NCBI GenBank assembly: GCA_033977485.1
Contig: CM066997.1
Span: forward strand, 79,516,634 to 79,580,633
From: Hydrangea macrophylla
Lineage: Eukaryota > Streptophyta > Magnoliopsida > Cornales > Hydrangeaceae
Direction of reading: 5' to 3'
Length of the DNA: 64,000 nucleotides
A program made the position numbers and the translations under genes. Shown in pieces: positions 35,553-47,064 of the stretch. The stretch's first letter is position 1; each line of letters opens with the position of its first letter. The notes beneath the pieces were generated by a model, which had not been told where the DNA came from, made no database searches, and saw nothing but the letters and a program-made list of their open reading frames with translations.

Positions 35553-35820
35553 TCGTGCGAGCGGACCACACGACTGAGCCTCGCTTGCGCGAATCCCTCC
35601 GCTAGGAGAAGCAGAGACTCACTTGTTGTGAAGAGAAAAATACTTTCCAAGTCAGAAAATTGCGCGAGCGGGCCGCTCCAGCGAGGGCCTCGCTCGAGCG
35701 ATCTCAACTGCGAGAAGGAGCGGAGAGCTCTTTTTAAAAAAAAATTGGAAAAGAATGTCTAAGTTAGAACCTCGCACAAGCGAGCCACTCCAGCGAAGGC
35801 CTCGCGCACGCGATTTGAGG
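35553..35820. repeat. Internal copy of the Athila GC-rich palindrome cluster
   Basis: Five or six units such as GTGCGAGCGGACCACACGAC, GCGCGAGCGGGCCGCTCCAG, CGAGGGCCTCGCTCGAGCGA and CGCACAAGCGAGCCACTCCA, separated by 40-70 bp of AT-rich DNA. They share the CGAGCGG.CCGCTC core with the LTR clusters. A further unit lies at 36560-36590 beyond the MITE. Confidence 0.8.
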
Positions 35821-35833
35821 TTCGAGTTGGAGC

Positions 35834-36501
35834 TAGGGCTGCACAAAAAACCCGTTACCCAAAGACCCGACCCGGTTGGGTCGGGTTGGGTCGGGTCTGA
35901 AATGAAATGGTTCGGGTCTGGTTCGGGTCCAGTCAAAAGCCAAATATTTCGGGTCGAACCGGGTCGGGTCTGGGTCGGGTCTGGGTCTGGTTTGGTCCAG
36001 CCAATAGACAAACTGTTTTTGCTAATTAATTGTTTATTTTGTTGACAAAGTACTCATTTTTCTTTTCATTATATCCATGAATATATAAAACATAACCACT
36101 TTATTAATTTGAACTTTTATAGGTTGCACATCATTATATCCATGAATACATAAAACATTATATCTACTTTTCTAATGGTGGGAATTAATTTTCATGACTC
36201 TCTATCCTCATCAATTTTTTTTAATGGATATATTATACATAGAAGAATAGGTATCCACTAATGAATATAAATAAAAATACTAATAAAATAAAATATAAGA
36301 AAAAATATATATTTAAAAAAAAAAAAAAAATTGGGTTGTGGCCCAGACCCAACCCGACCCGAACCAAAGTTACTGGGTCGGGTCGGTCCGGGTCCAAACC
36401 TTATCGGTTCGGGTCTGGGTCTCAAAATATGGAACCATTCATAATCGGGTCGGTTCCGGTTCTATAGGGACCCGACCCGACCCGACCCATGTGCAGCCCT
36501 A
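35834..36501. mobile_element. hAT-type MITE with (GGGTCGGGT)n subterminal repeats
   Basis: Perfect 12-bp terminal inverted repeats (TAGGGCTGCACA / TGTGCAGCCCTA) and a perfect 8-bp target duplication GTTGGAGC (35826-35833 and 36502-36509). The 8-bp duplication and the TAGGG ends define a hAT element. At 668 bp with no transposase frame it is non-autonomous. Both ends carry many GGGTCGGGT/ACCCGACCC units as opposing subterminal arrays, likely transposase-binding sites; the middle is AT-rich. It inserted in the Athila GC-rich cluster. Confidence 0.95.
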
Positions 36502-36794
36502 GTTGGAGCACAACCTTATTTTCAAAAAATTTTAGAAAAAGTTGTCTAAAAGGCCTTCTCGCACGAGCGACTGGGCTACACGCGCGAGGAGCTATTTTTC
36601 TCATTTTTTCTTCTATTTTCTTGCATAAGGGTTACAATAATTAATTTTTTTCTCTTTTTGGGTATTCAAAATACCGACATTGGTAGAAAAACTCCTAAAG
36701 AGCGAAGAAAACTAAAGAAAAAGTCTAACAAAAGCTTGGGTTGCCTCCCAAGAAGTGCTAAGTTTTATTTCGCTAGCTCGACCGATGCTCGTGC

Positions 36795-38253
36795 TCAGTC
36801 AAAATAGATTGGATCTACCAAATCTGTTGATTCTATTTCTCTTTCATCTGTCTCGTCAGACCGGTATGGCTTAAGCCGTTGGCCGTTTACCTTAAAAGGG
36901 GTTCCACCATTTGTATCTTATATTTCTATCGCTCCATGCGAGAATACTTGCGTTATTATAAACGGACCGTCCCAACGGGAATGTAGTTTACAGGGAATAA
37001 TCTTAATTTTGAATTGAATAACCAGACACGTTGTCCAACCTCAAAGTTCTTTCTTACGATCATTTTTTCATGAAAAGCTTTCGAACGTTCCTTATAAATT
37101 CTCGAATTTTCATAAGCCTCATTTCTCAATTCTTCAAGTTCTTGTAATTAAATTTCCAATGACACCCTGCCGCTGTTATATCTTGGTTAAACGTTTTTAC
37201 GGCCCAGTAAGATTTATGTTCCAGTTCCACCGATAGGTGGCACGCTTTTCCAAAAACTAGTCGGTATGTCGACATCCCAATAGGTGCTTTATAAGCCGTT
37301 CAATATGCCCAGAGTGCATCAGTCAGTCGTAGGGACCAATCTTTACGATTTGGACGTACCATTTTTCTAGTATACTTTTTACTTCTCGATTTGAGACTTC
37401 TACTTAGCCTTGGGTTTGCGGATGGTACGCGGTTCCTACTTTATTAGTATTTTCGGATAAGCGCCTTAAAGTGACGATTATAGAAAAGTTTTCCTCCATC
37501 ACTTATAATCGCTCGTGGCGTGCCAAAACGACAACATATGTTATCTTTTATAAATTGGACCACAACTTTATGGTTGTTCATTTTTGTCGCAATTGCCTCC
37601 ACCCACTTAGAAACATAGTCGACCGTGACTAAAATGTATTCAAACCCAAAAGATGATAGAAACGGACCCATAAAGTCGATGCCCCACACGTCAAATGTTT
37701 CAATAATTAGGATTGGGGTCAGGGGCATCACATCGCGACGTGACACGTTACCTGTTTGTTGGCAACGTACGCAGTTTTGGCAGAATTCATGTGCGTCTTT
37801 AAACAGGGTTGGCCAATATAAACCACATTGGAGGACTTTGGCGGCCATACAATGGCCTCCAAAGTGACCTCCGCATTATAGAGAGTGACAGAAGTTTAAG
37901 ATAGAATTGAACTCGCTCTCCGGAATACAGCGTCGTATAATTTGATCAGAATAATGTTTAAATAGCAGTGGGTCGTCCCAATAATAATGTTTTATTTGAG
38001 AAAAGAAACGATCTTTGTCTAAACGAGACCACGTATGAGGAATATATCCCGTGGCTAAGAAATTTATGATGTCACTAAACCACAGACGATTTAAGGCAGA
38101 TAAGGCAAATAATTGTTCATCCGGAAACGAATCTTGGAGAGGCGTAATATCATTAGATTCAATAAGAATTCCTAATAGATGGTCATCTACAACATTTTCA
38201 GACCCCTTTTTATCTCGTATTTCATAATTAAACTCCTGAAGGAGTAAAATCCA
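36795..38253 (-). pseudogene. Athila integrase
   Basis: Stretch 37444-37848 reads AAKVLQCGLYWPTLFKDAHE, then the zinc-binding FCQNCVRCQQTGNVSRRD, MPLTPILIIETFDVWGIDFM with the first catalytic Asp, YVSKWVEAIATK, and FGTPRAIISDGGKLF with the second. Beyond 37444 the frame shifts, and the C-terminal tail FKVNGQRLKPYRSDETDERE ends at a stop at 36795-36797. The usual SDGG.HF has K at the variable place. The enzyme joins element DNA to the host genome; with the frameshift it is inactive. Confidence 0.85.
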
Positions 38254-39345
38254 TCAGATTAATCGAGGTTTCATTTCTTTCTTATTCAACAAATGACGTA
38301 ATGCGGCATGATCGGTATAGACTATAACTTTTGACACCAATAGATATGAACAAAATTTGTCTAGGGCAAATACGACCGTAAGCAATTCCTTTTTCGTAGT
38401 CGTATAATTCAATTGCACGTCATTTAAGGTTTTACTCGCACAGTATATCACGTGAGGCACTTTATTTACTTTTTGGTCTAAGACGGCTCTAACAGCGTAA
38501 TTGGATGCATCACACATTAGTTCAAACGGTAATGACCAATCGGGGGATTGGATTACTAGAGCCGTGGAGAGTAAAGCTCTTAAAGTTTCAAAAGCCTTTA
38601 AACATTCATTATCAAAGACAAAGGGAACCTCCTTGGCAAGAAGATTGTACAAGGGTCGTGAAATTTTACTAAAGTCTTTGATAAATCGTCGGTAGAAACC
38701 GGCATGCCCTAGAAATGAACGGATTTGACGAATTGACGATGGCGATTGAAGTTTGTCAATTAACTCAATTTTTGCTTTATCGACCTCTATACCATGCTTT
38801 GATACAATGCAACCCAAGACTATCCCTCTTGAACCATAAAATGGCTCTTCTCCCAAATCAAAACCAAATTAGCTTCCTCGCAATGGGCGAGGTCTTTCGT
38901 AAGATTTTGAAGGCATTCATCAAAGGTAGGTCCAAAGATCGAGAAATCGTCCATAAATACCTCTAGGAATTTCTCTACCATGTCCGAGAAAATGGCCATC
39001 ATACATCGCTGAAAGGTAGCCGGTGCATTACACAAACCAAACAACATATGACGAGAAGCAAAAGTACCATAAGGACATGTGAACGTTGTCTTTTCTTGGT
39101 CATCGGGGTAGACGGGCACCTAGTTGTAACCAGAGTATCCATCTAGGAAATAATAGTAACTCTGACCAGACATGCATTCTAGGATTTGATCAATGAATGG
39201 GAGAGGGAAATGATCTTTACGAGTCATCGTATTAAGTTTTCTATAATCAATGCATACCCGCCAACCGGTAGTTTGGCGGGTGGGTATATGGACTCCTTTC
39301 TCGTTTGGTACAACCGTAATACCTGATTTCTATGGGACATTCTAT
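38254..39345 (-). pseudogene. Athila reverse transcriptase (C-terminal part) and RNase H
   Basis: RT reads CPYGTFASRHMLFGLCNAPA, then the catalytic FMDDFSIFG (about 38934-38960), and KHGIEVDKAKIELIDKL with the thumb. RNase H follows: FELMCDASNYAVRAVLDQKV, TTTKKELLTVVFALDKF and VYTDHAALRHLL, which hold the D, E and D of the family. A TAG replaces the usual Gln after GYN near 39120, a frameshift lies near 38820-38856, and a stop ends the frame at 38254. These breaks separate otherwise recognisable catalytic blocks. Confidence 0.85.
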
Positions 39346-40722
39346 GTAGGGCTAACCCAATTACTATCAGAGATTGAATAGATAATTCCTGCATCTAAGA
39401 GTTTTATAACTTCTTTTATAACCACCTCCTTCATGTTAGGATTGAGACGTCGTTGCATTTCTCTAGATGGTTTGGCATTTTCTTCTAAATTTATTCTATG
39501 CATGCAAACTGACGGATCAATACCTTTTAAATCAGTGACTGTCCATCCAATCACTTTCTTATGATTACTTAGGACCTGTGCCAGTTGTAATTCTTGAATT
39601 ATAGTCAAATTTGACATAATTATAACTAGAAGTGTAGTATTAGGTCCCAGGAATGCGTATTTCAGCGAGTCAGATAAAGGTTTAAGTTCAAGTGTTGGGG
39701 GACACTCGATGGATGGTAATGCCGGTTTATGCACGAGAGGTGGTAAAGCCACTATTTTAGGTGTCCATGGAAGTACATTAGTCGTATTTACAGATTCCAA
39801 TAATTTATTCACATCTTCAATATTCGTGTCAATGTTGAAATCATTAAAATTGAAATGAGATAGACATGCTTCCAAGGCTTCCTTAGTCAACATGAAAGGT
39901 GATGCCTCTTCGACTCACCTCTTCGACTAATTCGTCAATTAAGTCTATGGCATAATAGTCTGCCTCCTCATCAGCTCTATATGGTTGATTAGATGCATTG
40001 AATATATTCAAACGGATAGTCATATTCCCAAAAGTTATATCCATTACCCCAGTCCTATAGTTAATAATAGAGTTCGCCGTGGCTAGGAGTGGTCGTCCTA
40101 GGATTATTGGGACATGTTTACTAGCGTCTAGTATTGGTTCTGTGTCTAGGATGATGAAATCAACTGGGTAATAGCATCTATCAACTTTTACCAACACATC
40201 TTCTACTACCCCACGTGGAACTTTAATTGACCTATCGGCTAATTGTAAAGTAGCCGCTGTTGGTTTTAATTCTCCCAGGCCCAAATGTTCACATACCGAA
40301 TAAGGTAATAGATTCACACTCGCTCGAAGATCAAGAAGATCCTGGTGTATATATTTGTCACCGATGTGACACGCAATAGTTGGAGTACCCGGATCCTTGT
40401 ATTTTAGAGTGTCGTGTTGAAACATAGAGCTAACCTTTTCTATTAGAAAGACTTTCTTAGATAAATGGTTTCTAGATTTCCTCTTTTGGTTGCATAAGTC
40501 TTTAAGAAATTTAGCGTATGGAGGTGTTAGCTTAATAGCGTCAAGTAATGGAATATTAATCTTTACTTCTTTAAATGTTTCAAGAATATACTCCGGCCTT
40601 GTTCCTTTTTTTGAGAAATGAGATGGGCCATCCACGCTTGGGGAAAACGGCATCCTAGGTATATAATTCGATGGATTTGTCGCTTTAGAAGTATTAGGTA
40701 CCGAAGAAGCAGGATCCTTCAT
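39342..40722 (-). pseudogene. Athila protease and RT N-terminus
   Basis: Stretch 39883-40722 (279 codons) holds the protease: LLDAIKLTPPYAKFLKDLCN, then DLRASVNLLPYSV with the catalytic D131 of the stretch, then LQLADRSIKVPRGVVEDVLV and PIILGRPLLATANSI. The family motif is D-L-G-A-S; here Gly is replaced by Arg, which should harm the active site. Stretch 39342-39893 runs from the linker to the RT start (RRLNPNMKEVVIKEVIKLLD, AGIIYSISDSNWVSP), frameshifted by a few bases. The domain order is normal. Confidence 0.85.
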
Positions 40723-40743
40723 GGTTTAATTACTATCCCCATC

Positions 40744-42414
40744 TTATTCCTTATCAATTTCATTCCCTTTATCTTTCTTAGGTTCGGGAGGGGGTATGAC
40801 CTCCTTCGGATGTTCAGTAGTTCTAGTCGACACCGCATTTACTTGGTCACTCATAGGCCCTGCTTTATATTGGCCTTTAGGGTTTTGGACCAGTTGACTT
40901 GGTAACTTTCCCTCATTACGACGGTTCAAGGTATTAGCTAATAGTCCCATTTGTGATTCTAATTTAGCTATAGATTGCGTATGGGAGTTAACAAGTTGAG
41001 ACTGTGATTGCGATTGGGCCTCAAGGTTTTTTAAACGATGCCAACACACTCTCTTCGAAATTTTTGTCCCTAGGAGGATTAGCACAGAAGGGAGGTTGTT
41101 GGTATTGATTTTGTTGAGGCATGTATGCATCGTCTCAGGTTTTGAATACAATCCTTCACTATTAGATTTCCAAGAGAGGTTTGGGTGAGGTCCCCACGTC
41201 GTGCCCGGTTTATAACCAGCAGGGTTATAATTGGGTCTTTGGAACTGTTGAACTGCATGAATATGTTGTTCTACAAATTCTGGAAACTGTGAAGCGAACG
41301 GACATGCCAGTGTAGAATGAGACGGATCTGAGCATAACTGACATATTTTGGTAGGAGTATATAAGCTCTGCATGTGGCCCATCATCATAAGTTGGTCCAT
41401 TTTCCTATTTAATTCCTGAATTTCAAGTGAATGGCTTGACTCAACTTTAGCTTCTCTTTTTGGTTGTGGTGGAAGGTAGCCCTCGGGGCTTACGGACATA
41501 GCTTGGTGCATAGAGTTTTCACTTAGGGTTTCGAATGTTTTCCAAGCTTCATAGACACTCTTGTGGAGGAACGTCCCCGTACAAATAGCATTGATAGTGT
41601 TACAAACAGCGGGAATTAATCCCTCATAAAAGACTTGCACAAGTTACCATTTAGGTATCTGATGATGAGGGCAAGAACGTAAGAGTTCCTTAAACTGTTC
41701 CCATGTATCATAAAGAGTTTCTCTATCTTGCATCGTGAAATTAGTTATAGATTTTCTAATCTAATTTGTTCTAGTGATGGGAAAAAATTTATGTAGGAAA
41801 GCAGTTTGCAATTCGTCCCATGTTCTTATTGAGTTTGGCTCCAAGGATTAGAGCCAATACTTTGCTTTGTCTTTAAGTGAAAATGGGAACAGACACAATT
41901 TCAACTCATCATCTATTAAGTTTTGAATTTTTAAATTGGCACAGATACCCTAAAATTCACCTAAATGGTTGTACGGATCTTCCTTAACGCGACCGTGAAA
42001 TGACGGAAGAAGTGCAATAGTTGATGACTTGATTTCAAAGTGGGCTGCCGTCACTTCTGGTAATTCGATACACGATGGTGGCGTATACGCAGTAGGAGTA
42101 AAGTAATCCTTTAAGGATGGTGGTGGAGGTATGTTGAGATTCTCTCCATTATTCTGATTATTTTGGTTATTCCTGTTATGTCCATAATCAGCCATTGGAA
42201 TAGGATCAATTTTTACCGTTTTAGTTTTCCTTAGACGGTTAAGAGTATTTCGAATTTCTGACTCAAACAGAGATGACAATTCAGGTGTGGATTCTTCGTC
42301 TAGCATCAACCGAGCTCTAGAAGCTTGTGTTGATGACCTAAGGACTCTAAGGGTACGTTCAAGTTCAAGATTAAGTGGATTTAATTTAGGCTTACTTGAA
42401 CGGGTACCAAACAA
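40744..42414 (-). pseudogene. Athila gag
   Basis: The ATG at 42414 starts a 154-codon N-terminus (MFGTRSSKPKLNPLNLELER; EVTAAHFEIKSSTIALLPSF). A broken middle (41641-41949) still reads LCLFPFSLKDKAKYWL, then TWDELQTAFLHKFFP and LRSCPHHQIPKW with several stops, mostly of the W-to-stop kind. Stretch 40744-41640 continues with VFYEGLIPAVCNTINAI and a CCHC knuckle CQLCSDPSHSTLAC. Gag forms the particle and packages RNA. All parts are in the right order, about 560 residues in total. Confidence 0.85.
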
Positions 42415-42881
42415 AAACTAAAGAACTGACTCAAAAATTAAGAAAATAAAAGATGCTAATACTCAAGAATACAAGCATCGAGGACTAATATGATGCATGA
42501 AATTATCCTTATGCAGTGATTTGCGTCAAATCCCAGCACCCCGAGTTTCCTAGCTAATGCAGTGCTCACTTCACACCTACCTAATGCAAGTAATGTGTCT
42601 CGGCGCCTTGACTTACAGTGAGTTGATGCAAAATTTAAAGCGAAGCTGTTTACTTGGTATTTTTAATTTGTTGGCAATTTTTTTTTCAGGTCCGCGTAAG
42701 CTCCGTTGACGTGAACAGCTGATCCACTCGAACTTACTAAATTTTGATGACTAGTAAACTGCAAAAACATGGATAATTTTAGCGACACGAAAATTAGACT
42801 AGAAATAAAGAAAATAAAATCTACGCTAATATTTACTAACTAACTAAATTAGGATTCTAAAACTTAACGGTAAAAATATTT

Positions 42882-42902
42882 CAATCCCCGGCAACGGCGC
42901 CA
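42882..42902 (-). promoter_or_regulatory. Primer binding site of Athila (tRNA-Asp type)
   Basis: On - the sequence TGGCGCCGTTGCCGGGGA lies 5 nt inside the 5' LTR end. This is the standard primer site of Athila and related plant gypsy elements, where a tRNA primes minus-strand DNA synthesis. Confidence 0.9.
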
Positions 42903-42907
42903 AAAAT

Positions 42908-44269
42908 TGATCTTGTCAAAATCAAGATATCAAAGTATACTCTACTTCAAAAGATTTGTAGTGTGGAAGTAGAGGTCGAACCCACGGAGATTGTATATTT
43001 TTATCCTCTAATTTATAAAGCCTAAATCTAATTAGCTATTGAAAAAAATGGAATTTGAATTGGTTGTTTAAAATCCTACTATTAATTGGACTATGGAACT
43101 AAATAAAGTTAAACTAGGAATTATGGAAATAAAATATGAGATTGAATCTAAGTAAAGTAAACTATTGCAAAATTTAAGATTGTTTAAAATATGCGTGGAT
43201 GAGATCTAGGATAGCAAATCCACCACTAGCTATGCATCCGGAGGTCGAGACTATCTATTTTAAGTTCTATATTTGGATAGTCATGATCACTCGTAGCTAC
43301 AAGCCCAATAGCATCAATTAGAGGATATTGCTAGTTTAATCTAAGCATAATTCATCTTCGGTTCACATGAATTATCTACTTATAACTAGGGTCAAGCATA
43401 ACCCATCTTTCCTAGGCATGAATTATAAAAGATCTAAACATCACAATCACATAAGCACTATTGTATGTAAATACTCCTATCAATCACAGAAATCAAGGAC
43501 TATTGAATTCAGTAAGCATAAGGAAAAATCTAAGACAAGAATAGATCCAAAATACTCTTGATTATCATCATTAAAATTGATTATACATAAATAATCCATC
43601 AACATACAATTATTATCCAATACATAAAATCCTAAAATAAGAAAGCATAGAATTCCCCCTTTATATAGCTAGGGTTTCATTGAAACCCTAGAATAGGAGT
43701 TTAGTTGCACATGGTTGACGAAAGCATGAAGATTGAGTTGATGGTTGCCATTAGAGACCTTCAAGCTAGATCTTCTCCTTCTTCTTGCCTTCAAAGTGAT
43801 GTATGAATGAATGAATCTCTCCTCAATTAATTTAGAATGAGATATATATATAGTTGTAGAGAGATTAGGAAGGTTTTTGTAAACCTAATCTGACTGAAAC
43901 TGCTATAATTTGCTTTTTGAATGTAATTAGACAATTTTGTCCAAACAGGGGTCTTCAGCACTCAAAAATACGCATTTTACAGTTTCTGTAAAGATCGCGC
44001 GAGCGGGCCGCATGAGCGCGTAAATGGGAGGTCGCGCGAGTGGGCTGCGCAAGCGATTTCTGGAATTTCGCGCGAGCTGGCCGCTCATGCGATGGGCCTT
44101 TTCCTTGTTCTTTCTGCTTGCTTTTTCTCCTTATTTAGCTCGAAATCCTCGCTTTCTTCTAAATCCTAACAAAAAGTGGAAAACGAAGTAAAATTACACA
44201 AAAACAAGATAAAAATGACTAACAAATGTGAATTAAGGCATATAATTAGGATTTGTTCTCTCCCGATCA
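42908..44269 (-). repeat. Athila 5' LTR (1362 bp)
   Basis: Ends TGATCTTGTC and CTCTCCCGATCA on +, next to the primer site. It has the full GC-rich cluster (43994-44095) and, about 140 bp downstream on -, a TATATATATA run at 43843-43852. Roughly 18 differences from the 3' LTR in the first 360 bp by eye. Confidence 0.9.
43994..44095. repeat. CpG-rich palindromic cluster in Athila 5' LTR
   Basis: Three units (GCGCGAGCGGGCCGCATGAG, TCGCGCGAGTGGGCTGCGCA, CGCGCGAGCTGGCCGCTCAT). The 3' LTR keeps only one fused unit (29092-29119), consistent with deletion between repeats. Confidence 0.85.
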
Positions 44270-44702
44270 CATCCTCTGCATCTTGAGCTCTTCCTTTATT
44301 TTCTGTAAGACTTCTTTGGCTAGGTTTTCTTTCTTTATTCATTCTTTTCATTTCCTTCTTCCCCGTTTTCCTATTTAGAGCGACTCTAGAGAGTAGGAGT
44401 TCAGTTGGCTTTGTGAGGGAATGGGACTTTAATTTCCTCAATCTTTGTTTTTTCCCTTAGGTTGGGGGGCTTTCTTGCCTTGGTAGAGTGGTACAATGAC
44501 CGGTGAGCTAGAGTTCTTCCTTCTGTAAGTGTTTCTTAGCTATTTGGACCTTACACGCCCTACCATTTAGGCTTCTGAGACTTCCATAGCTTTGCCTTAG
44601 ATTAGGGGTTCAAGACCCCTACCTAGGTTGCCAGTTACTTCCCCAACCTGTGACAGGGACTTTGGAAATCCGTCACTCTAATTTTAACTCATCTTCCCGG
44701 TT

Positions 44703-46122
44703 AGGAGAATGAACAATCGAGGACTGGGACCCCTAGCACTAGCTTGGACTCTCCTTCAATAACTCCTTCAAACCACCATAGTGAAGGTAGGATTCCTATT
44801 CAAGTGTCTGATGATGAGATGAGCCAGGGGCTCCAGGTGGCCTCTAAGTTACGAGGGTCGGGCGGTGAGACATCAGTCTCAGATAGACCTGATGTTGCCT
44901 TTTCTTGTGAGTGGATTACCAGCAGTCTGCTCACTTCTGACATGAGTCCACTTAGGGATAAACATGATATTCCTGGTCATTATTCTTTGACAATACCCAC
45001 CGACGGAGCTCATCTGGGTTTTCGTTACCCTTTACAAGGATGCATTTATCACAGGCCTTTGCCTTCCTCTCCACCCACTTGCTCGGGGTGTGTTGATCTA
45101 TCTCAGCATTGCCCCCAGGTGACTCATTCCAAATGGCTAAAGATTTTTTATTGGGGCCATTCACCTCTAGCCCCAAGTCCTCGGGTATGAGCTTATACTC
45201 CAGGAGTTCTTATGGACCCACCGACCATTCTTGTTGCACAGGGAGGTTGGTCTTTTTTCTCTGAGTGCCTTGCAAGGGAGGAAAATAATAGATTAGTGCC
45301 CGAGCAACAACAAGGGATGGAAAAAAAATTTCTTCAAAATGTCCACCCTCGAGCTTTACGATGATGCTCCAGGAATTCAACTGAGGACCTCCTAAGTAGG
45401 AAAGTTGAGGAGTAAGCTTCAGTCTTGAGTCAGTTTTCCTTCTTATTTTGTTATTATAGTAGAGCTAACTAATCTCTGTTATGTTTTGTAGTAGGGTCCA
45501 CCGACCCACCAAGCATACCCGACGAGTGCCAGGACTGGATTAGAGCATTAGCTCAGGATCCCACTAACATCACTGATTTTCCTTTTACAGGTCAGTTGTG
45601 TAGTGGCTGGGGCCGAATCCTACCTTTTTAGCTTAGCTGAGAGGGCGACCGCTACTGAGGCTGCTCTTTTGAATGAGAGGGTGGCGTTGGAAAATGCCTT
45701 AGCTGTGGAGAAGGACAAGGTGAAGGGGATGACCCTGAGTTTAGGAAATGCTCAGGCGGAGCTGGAGACTACCTTGGCCGGATTTGAATACCGCCTGGAA
45801 GAGTTTAGCGGTTGTTGAGGCTGAGAAGAAGGCCATTGATGAGGTGGCAACCGCACAGGAGGAGGCGGAGAGAGCTCTAGAGGACGATTTTGATGACGAC
45901 TTCTTTCAGGGCTACTCGTACCTGAATAGGAGGGTGGTTTTGGACCATTCGTAGTGGGACCTCACAGATTACTTGAGAGTGGATTTTGAATACTGGAATG
46001 TGGGGCCCCTTGCTGCTAACGGAGCTTCCACTAAGGAGGAGGTGCCTGCTGAGGGTGTTGCTCCTGACGGAGAGGTCGGGGAGATTGAGGGTGAGGTGGT
46101 CATCATGGATGATCCTAAGTAA
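44703..46122 (+). pseudogene. Antisense additional ORF of the Tat element (gene23/gypsy-type transposon protein type)
   Basis: The + strand, opposite to Tat gag-pol, encodes a decayed protein. Open stretch from 44705 (NEQSRTGTPSTSLDSPS; then LRDKHDIPGHYSLTIPTDGA, YHRPLPSSPP), stop at 45188, frameshift to PTILVAQGGWSFFSECLA, then DWIRALAQDPTNITDFPF. Next comes a long coiled-coil stretch (45603-45950; ALLNERVALENALAVEKDKV), frameshifted into VEAEKKAIDEVATAQEEAER, and an acidic end VVIMDDPK at 46119. An N-terminal helical domain and a C-terminal coiled coil fit the proteins annotated as putative gypsy-type transposon (PF04195, from memory), which Tat/Grande elements can encode in reverse after pol. 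The likely exon start CGGTTAG|GAGAATG suggests an upstream intron. Confidence 0.6.
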
Positions 46123-47064
46123 GGGGCCTGCCCGACCACTTCTGGACCACTTTGCCCAATTGTTCCCGGCTTCTTTTGTTTTTTTTGTTTTTGTGGGAAG
46201 ATTGCTATAATTGGCCCCCAGGCAATGTACTTTTTCCAAACTAGTAATGAAAAGGCCCCTTGAGGTTGCTTTTTGATATACTGTGAATATTTGTACATAT
46301 GTATATTTTTTGCTTGTTTGTGTTTACCTATGTCGGACAAGTTGTCAAGCTTTGTTATGACCCTGCTGTAGCATAAGGTTTTGAAACTGTGACTGATAGG
46401 GAACACTCGGTCTTATGGGGACCTGAAAAGGCTTTTAAATTTCCCGAGCCGTTGATGACTAGGAGATTTTAGGTCTGTAGGTCCTGGCTAGGGTAGTACA
46501 GGAGCTTTAAGTCCTATAAGTACCTACTCGGTATGCGTTCTGAGCATTGTAGGCTCTCGTGAATGTCTAAGGGTTTATACTTAGTTAATTTTGAGTCCTG
46601 TAAATGCCTAATGTAAATTCATGTTTGGTTCATTATTCCCTCCTATGCCCTCCCAAGCTTTTGCTAAGGCGGGTGTTCATAGAGGTAATGACTATAGGTA
46701 GCCGACCTAAAACGTTGATAGTTTCAGGGTCTTTTGACTCCTCTATTGTTGGCCACCTAGGGGATTTACCCACATCGTTGGTTACGAACCTAAGTGGAGC
46801 TAGTGCCTTGGGTGTGATTCTGAGGTCTTTTTGATGCCTCGGGTGTGATCGCATGGTCTTTTGTTGTGCTTTGGGTGTGATCTGAGGTCTTTTCTTGTGC
46901 CTTGAGTGTGATCCCGAGGTCTTTTGTTATGAAATACTAGTAGGGAACACTGTTTGGAATAAAAATTCTTTATTCAATCTGGAAAACTACTTTGAGATCT
47001 CGGAAAGAGCTGCAACTTATTTAAAGAAAACATAAAAAATCCCTAACCAATATTGATTCTGATT
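46123..47064. other. Spacer between convergent Tat ORF and pol ends
   Basis: Non-coding. The antisense ORF ends at 46122 and pol ends (on -) at 47065, so the two reading units point toward each other. A short tandem array is at 46803-46929. Confidence 0.6.
46803..46929. repeat. About 31-bp tandem repeat, 4 copies
   Basis: Units of the form GTGCCTTGGGTGTGATTCTG followed by AGGTCTTTT repeat four times with small changes. Confidence 0.8.

Larger units (their letters stand above)
28008..44269 (-). mobile_element. Full-length Athila-lineage gypsy element, 16.3 kb
   Basis: LTRs at 28008-29291 and 42908-44269 bound a 13.6-kb internal region on -. It has an Asp-tRNA-type primer site at 42882-42902, gag-pol from 42414 to 36795, and post-pol genes to 31305. 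The flanking 5-mers are GATCC (28003-28007) and CATCC (44270-44274), a 4/5 match that looks like a decayed target duplication. Lineage comes from the gag (SLKDKAKYW, CPHH.IP), the protease (LQLADRSIKVPRG) and RT (CPYGTFASRHMLFGLCNAPA), which are typical Athila. Stops in gag, RT and RNase H and a mutated protease make it non-autonomous. It lies in the antisense-ORF side of the Tat element. Confidence 0.9.

Noticed and set aside
35870..36490. GGGTCGGGT repeats as an interstitial telomere
   Set aside because: The plant telomere unit is TTTAGGG; these lie inside a hAT element with defined ends and duplication.
36422..36604. Short - strand ORF across the right end of the MITE
   Set aside because: It crosses the transposon boundary and the target duplication, so it cannot be an ancestral gene.
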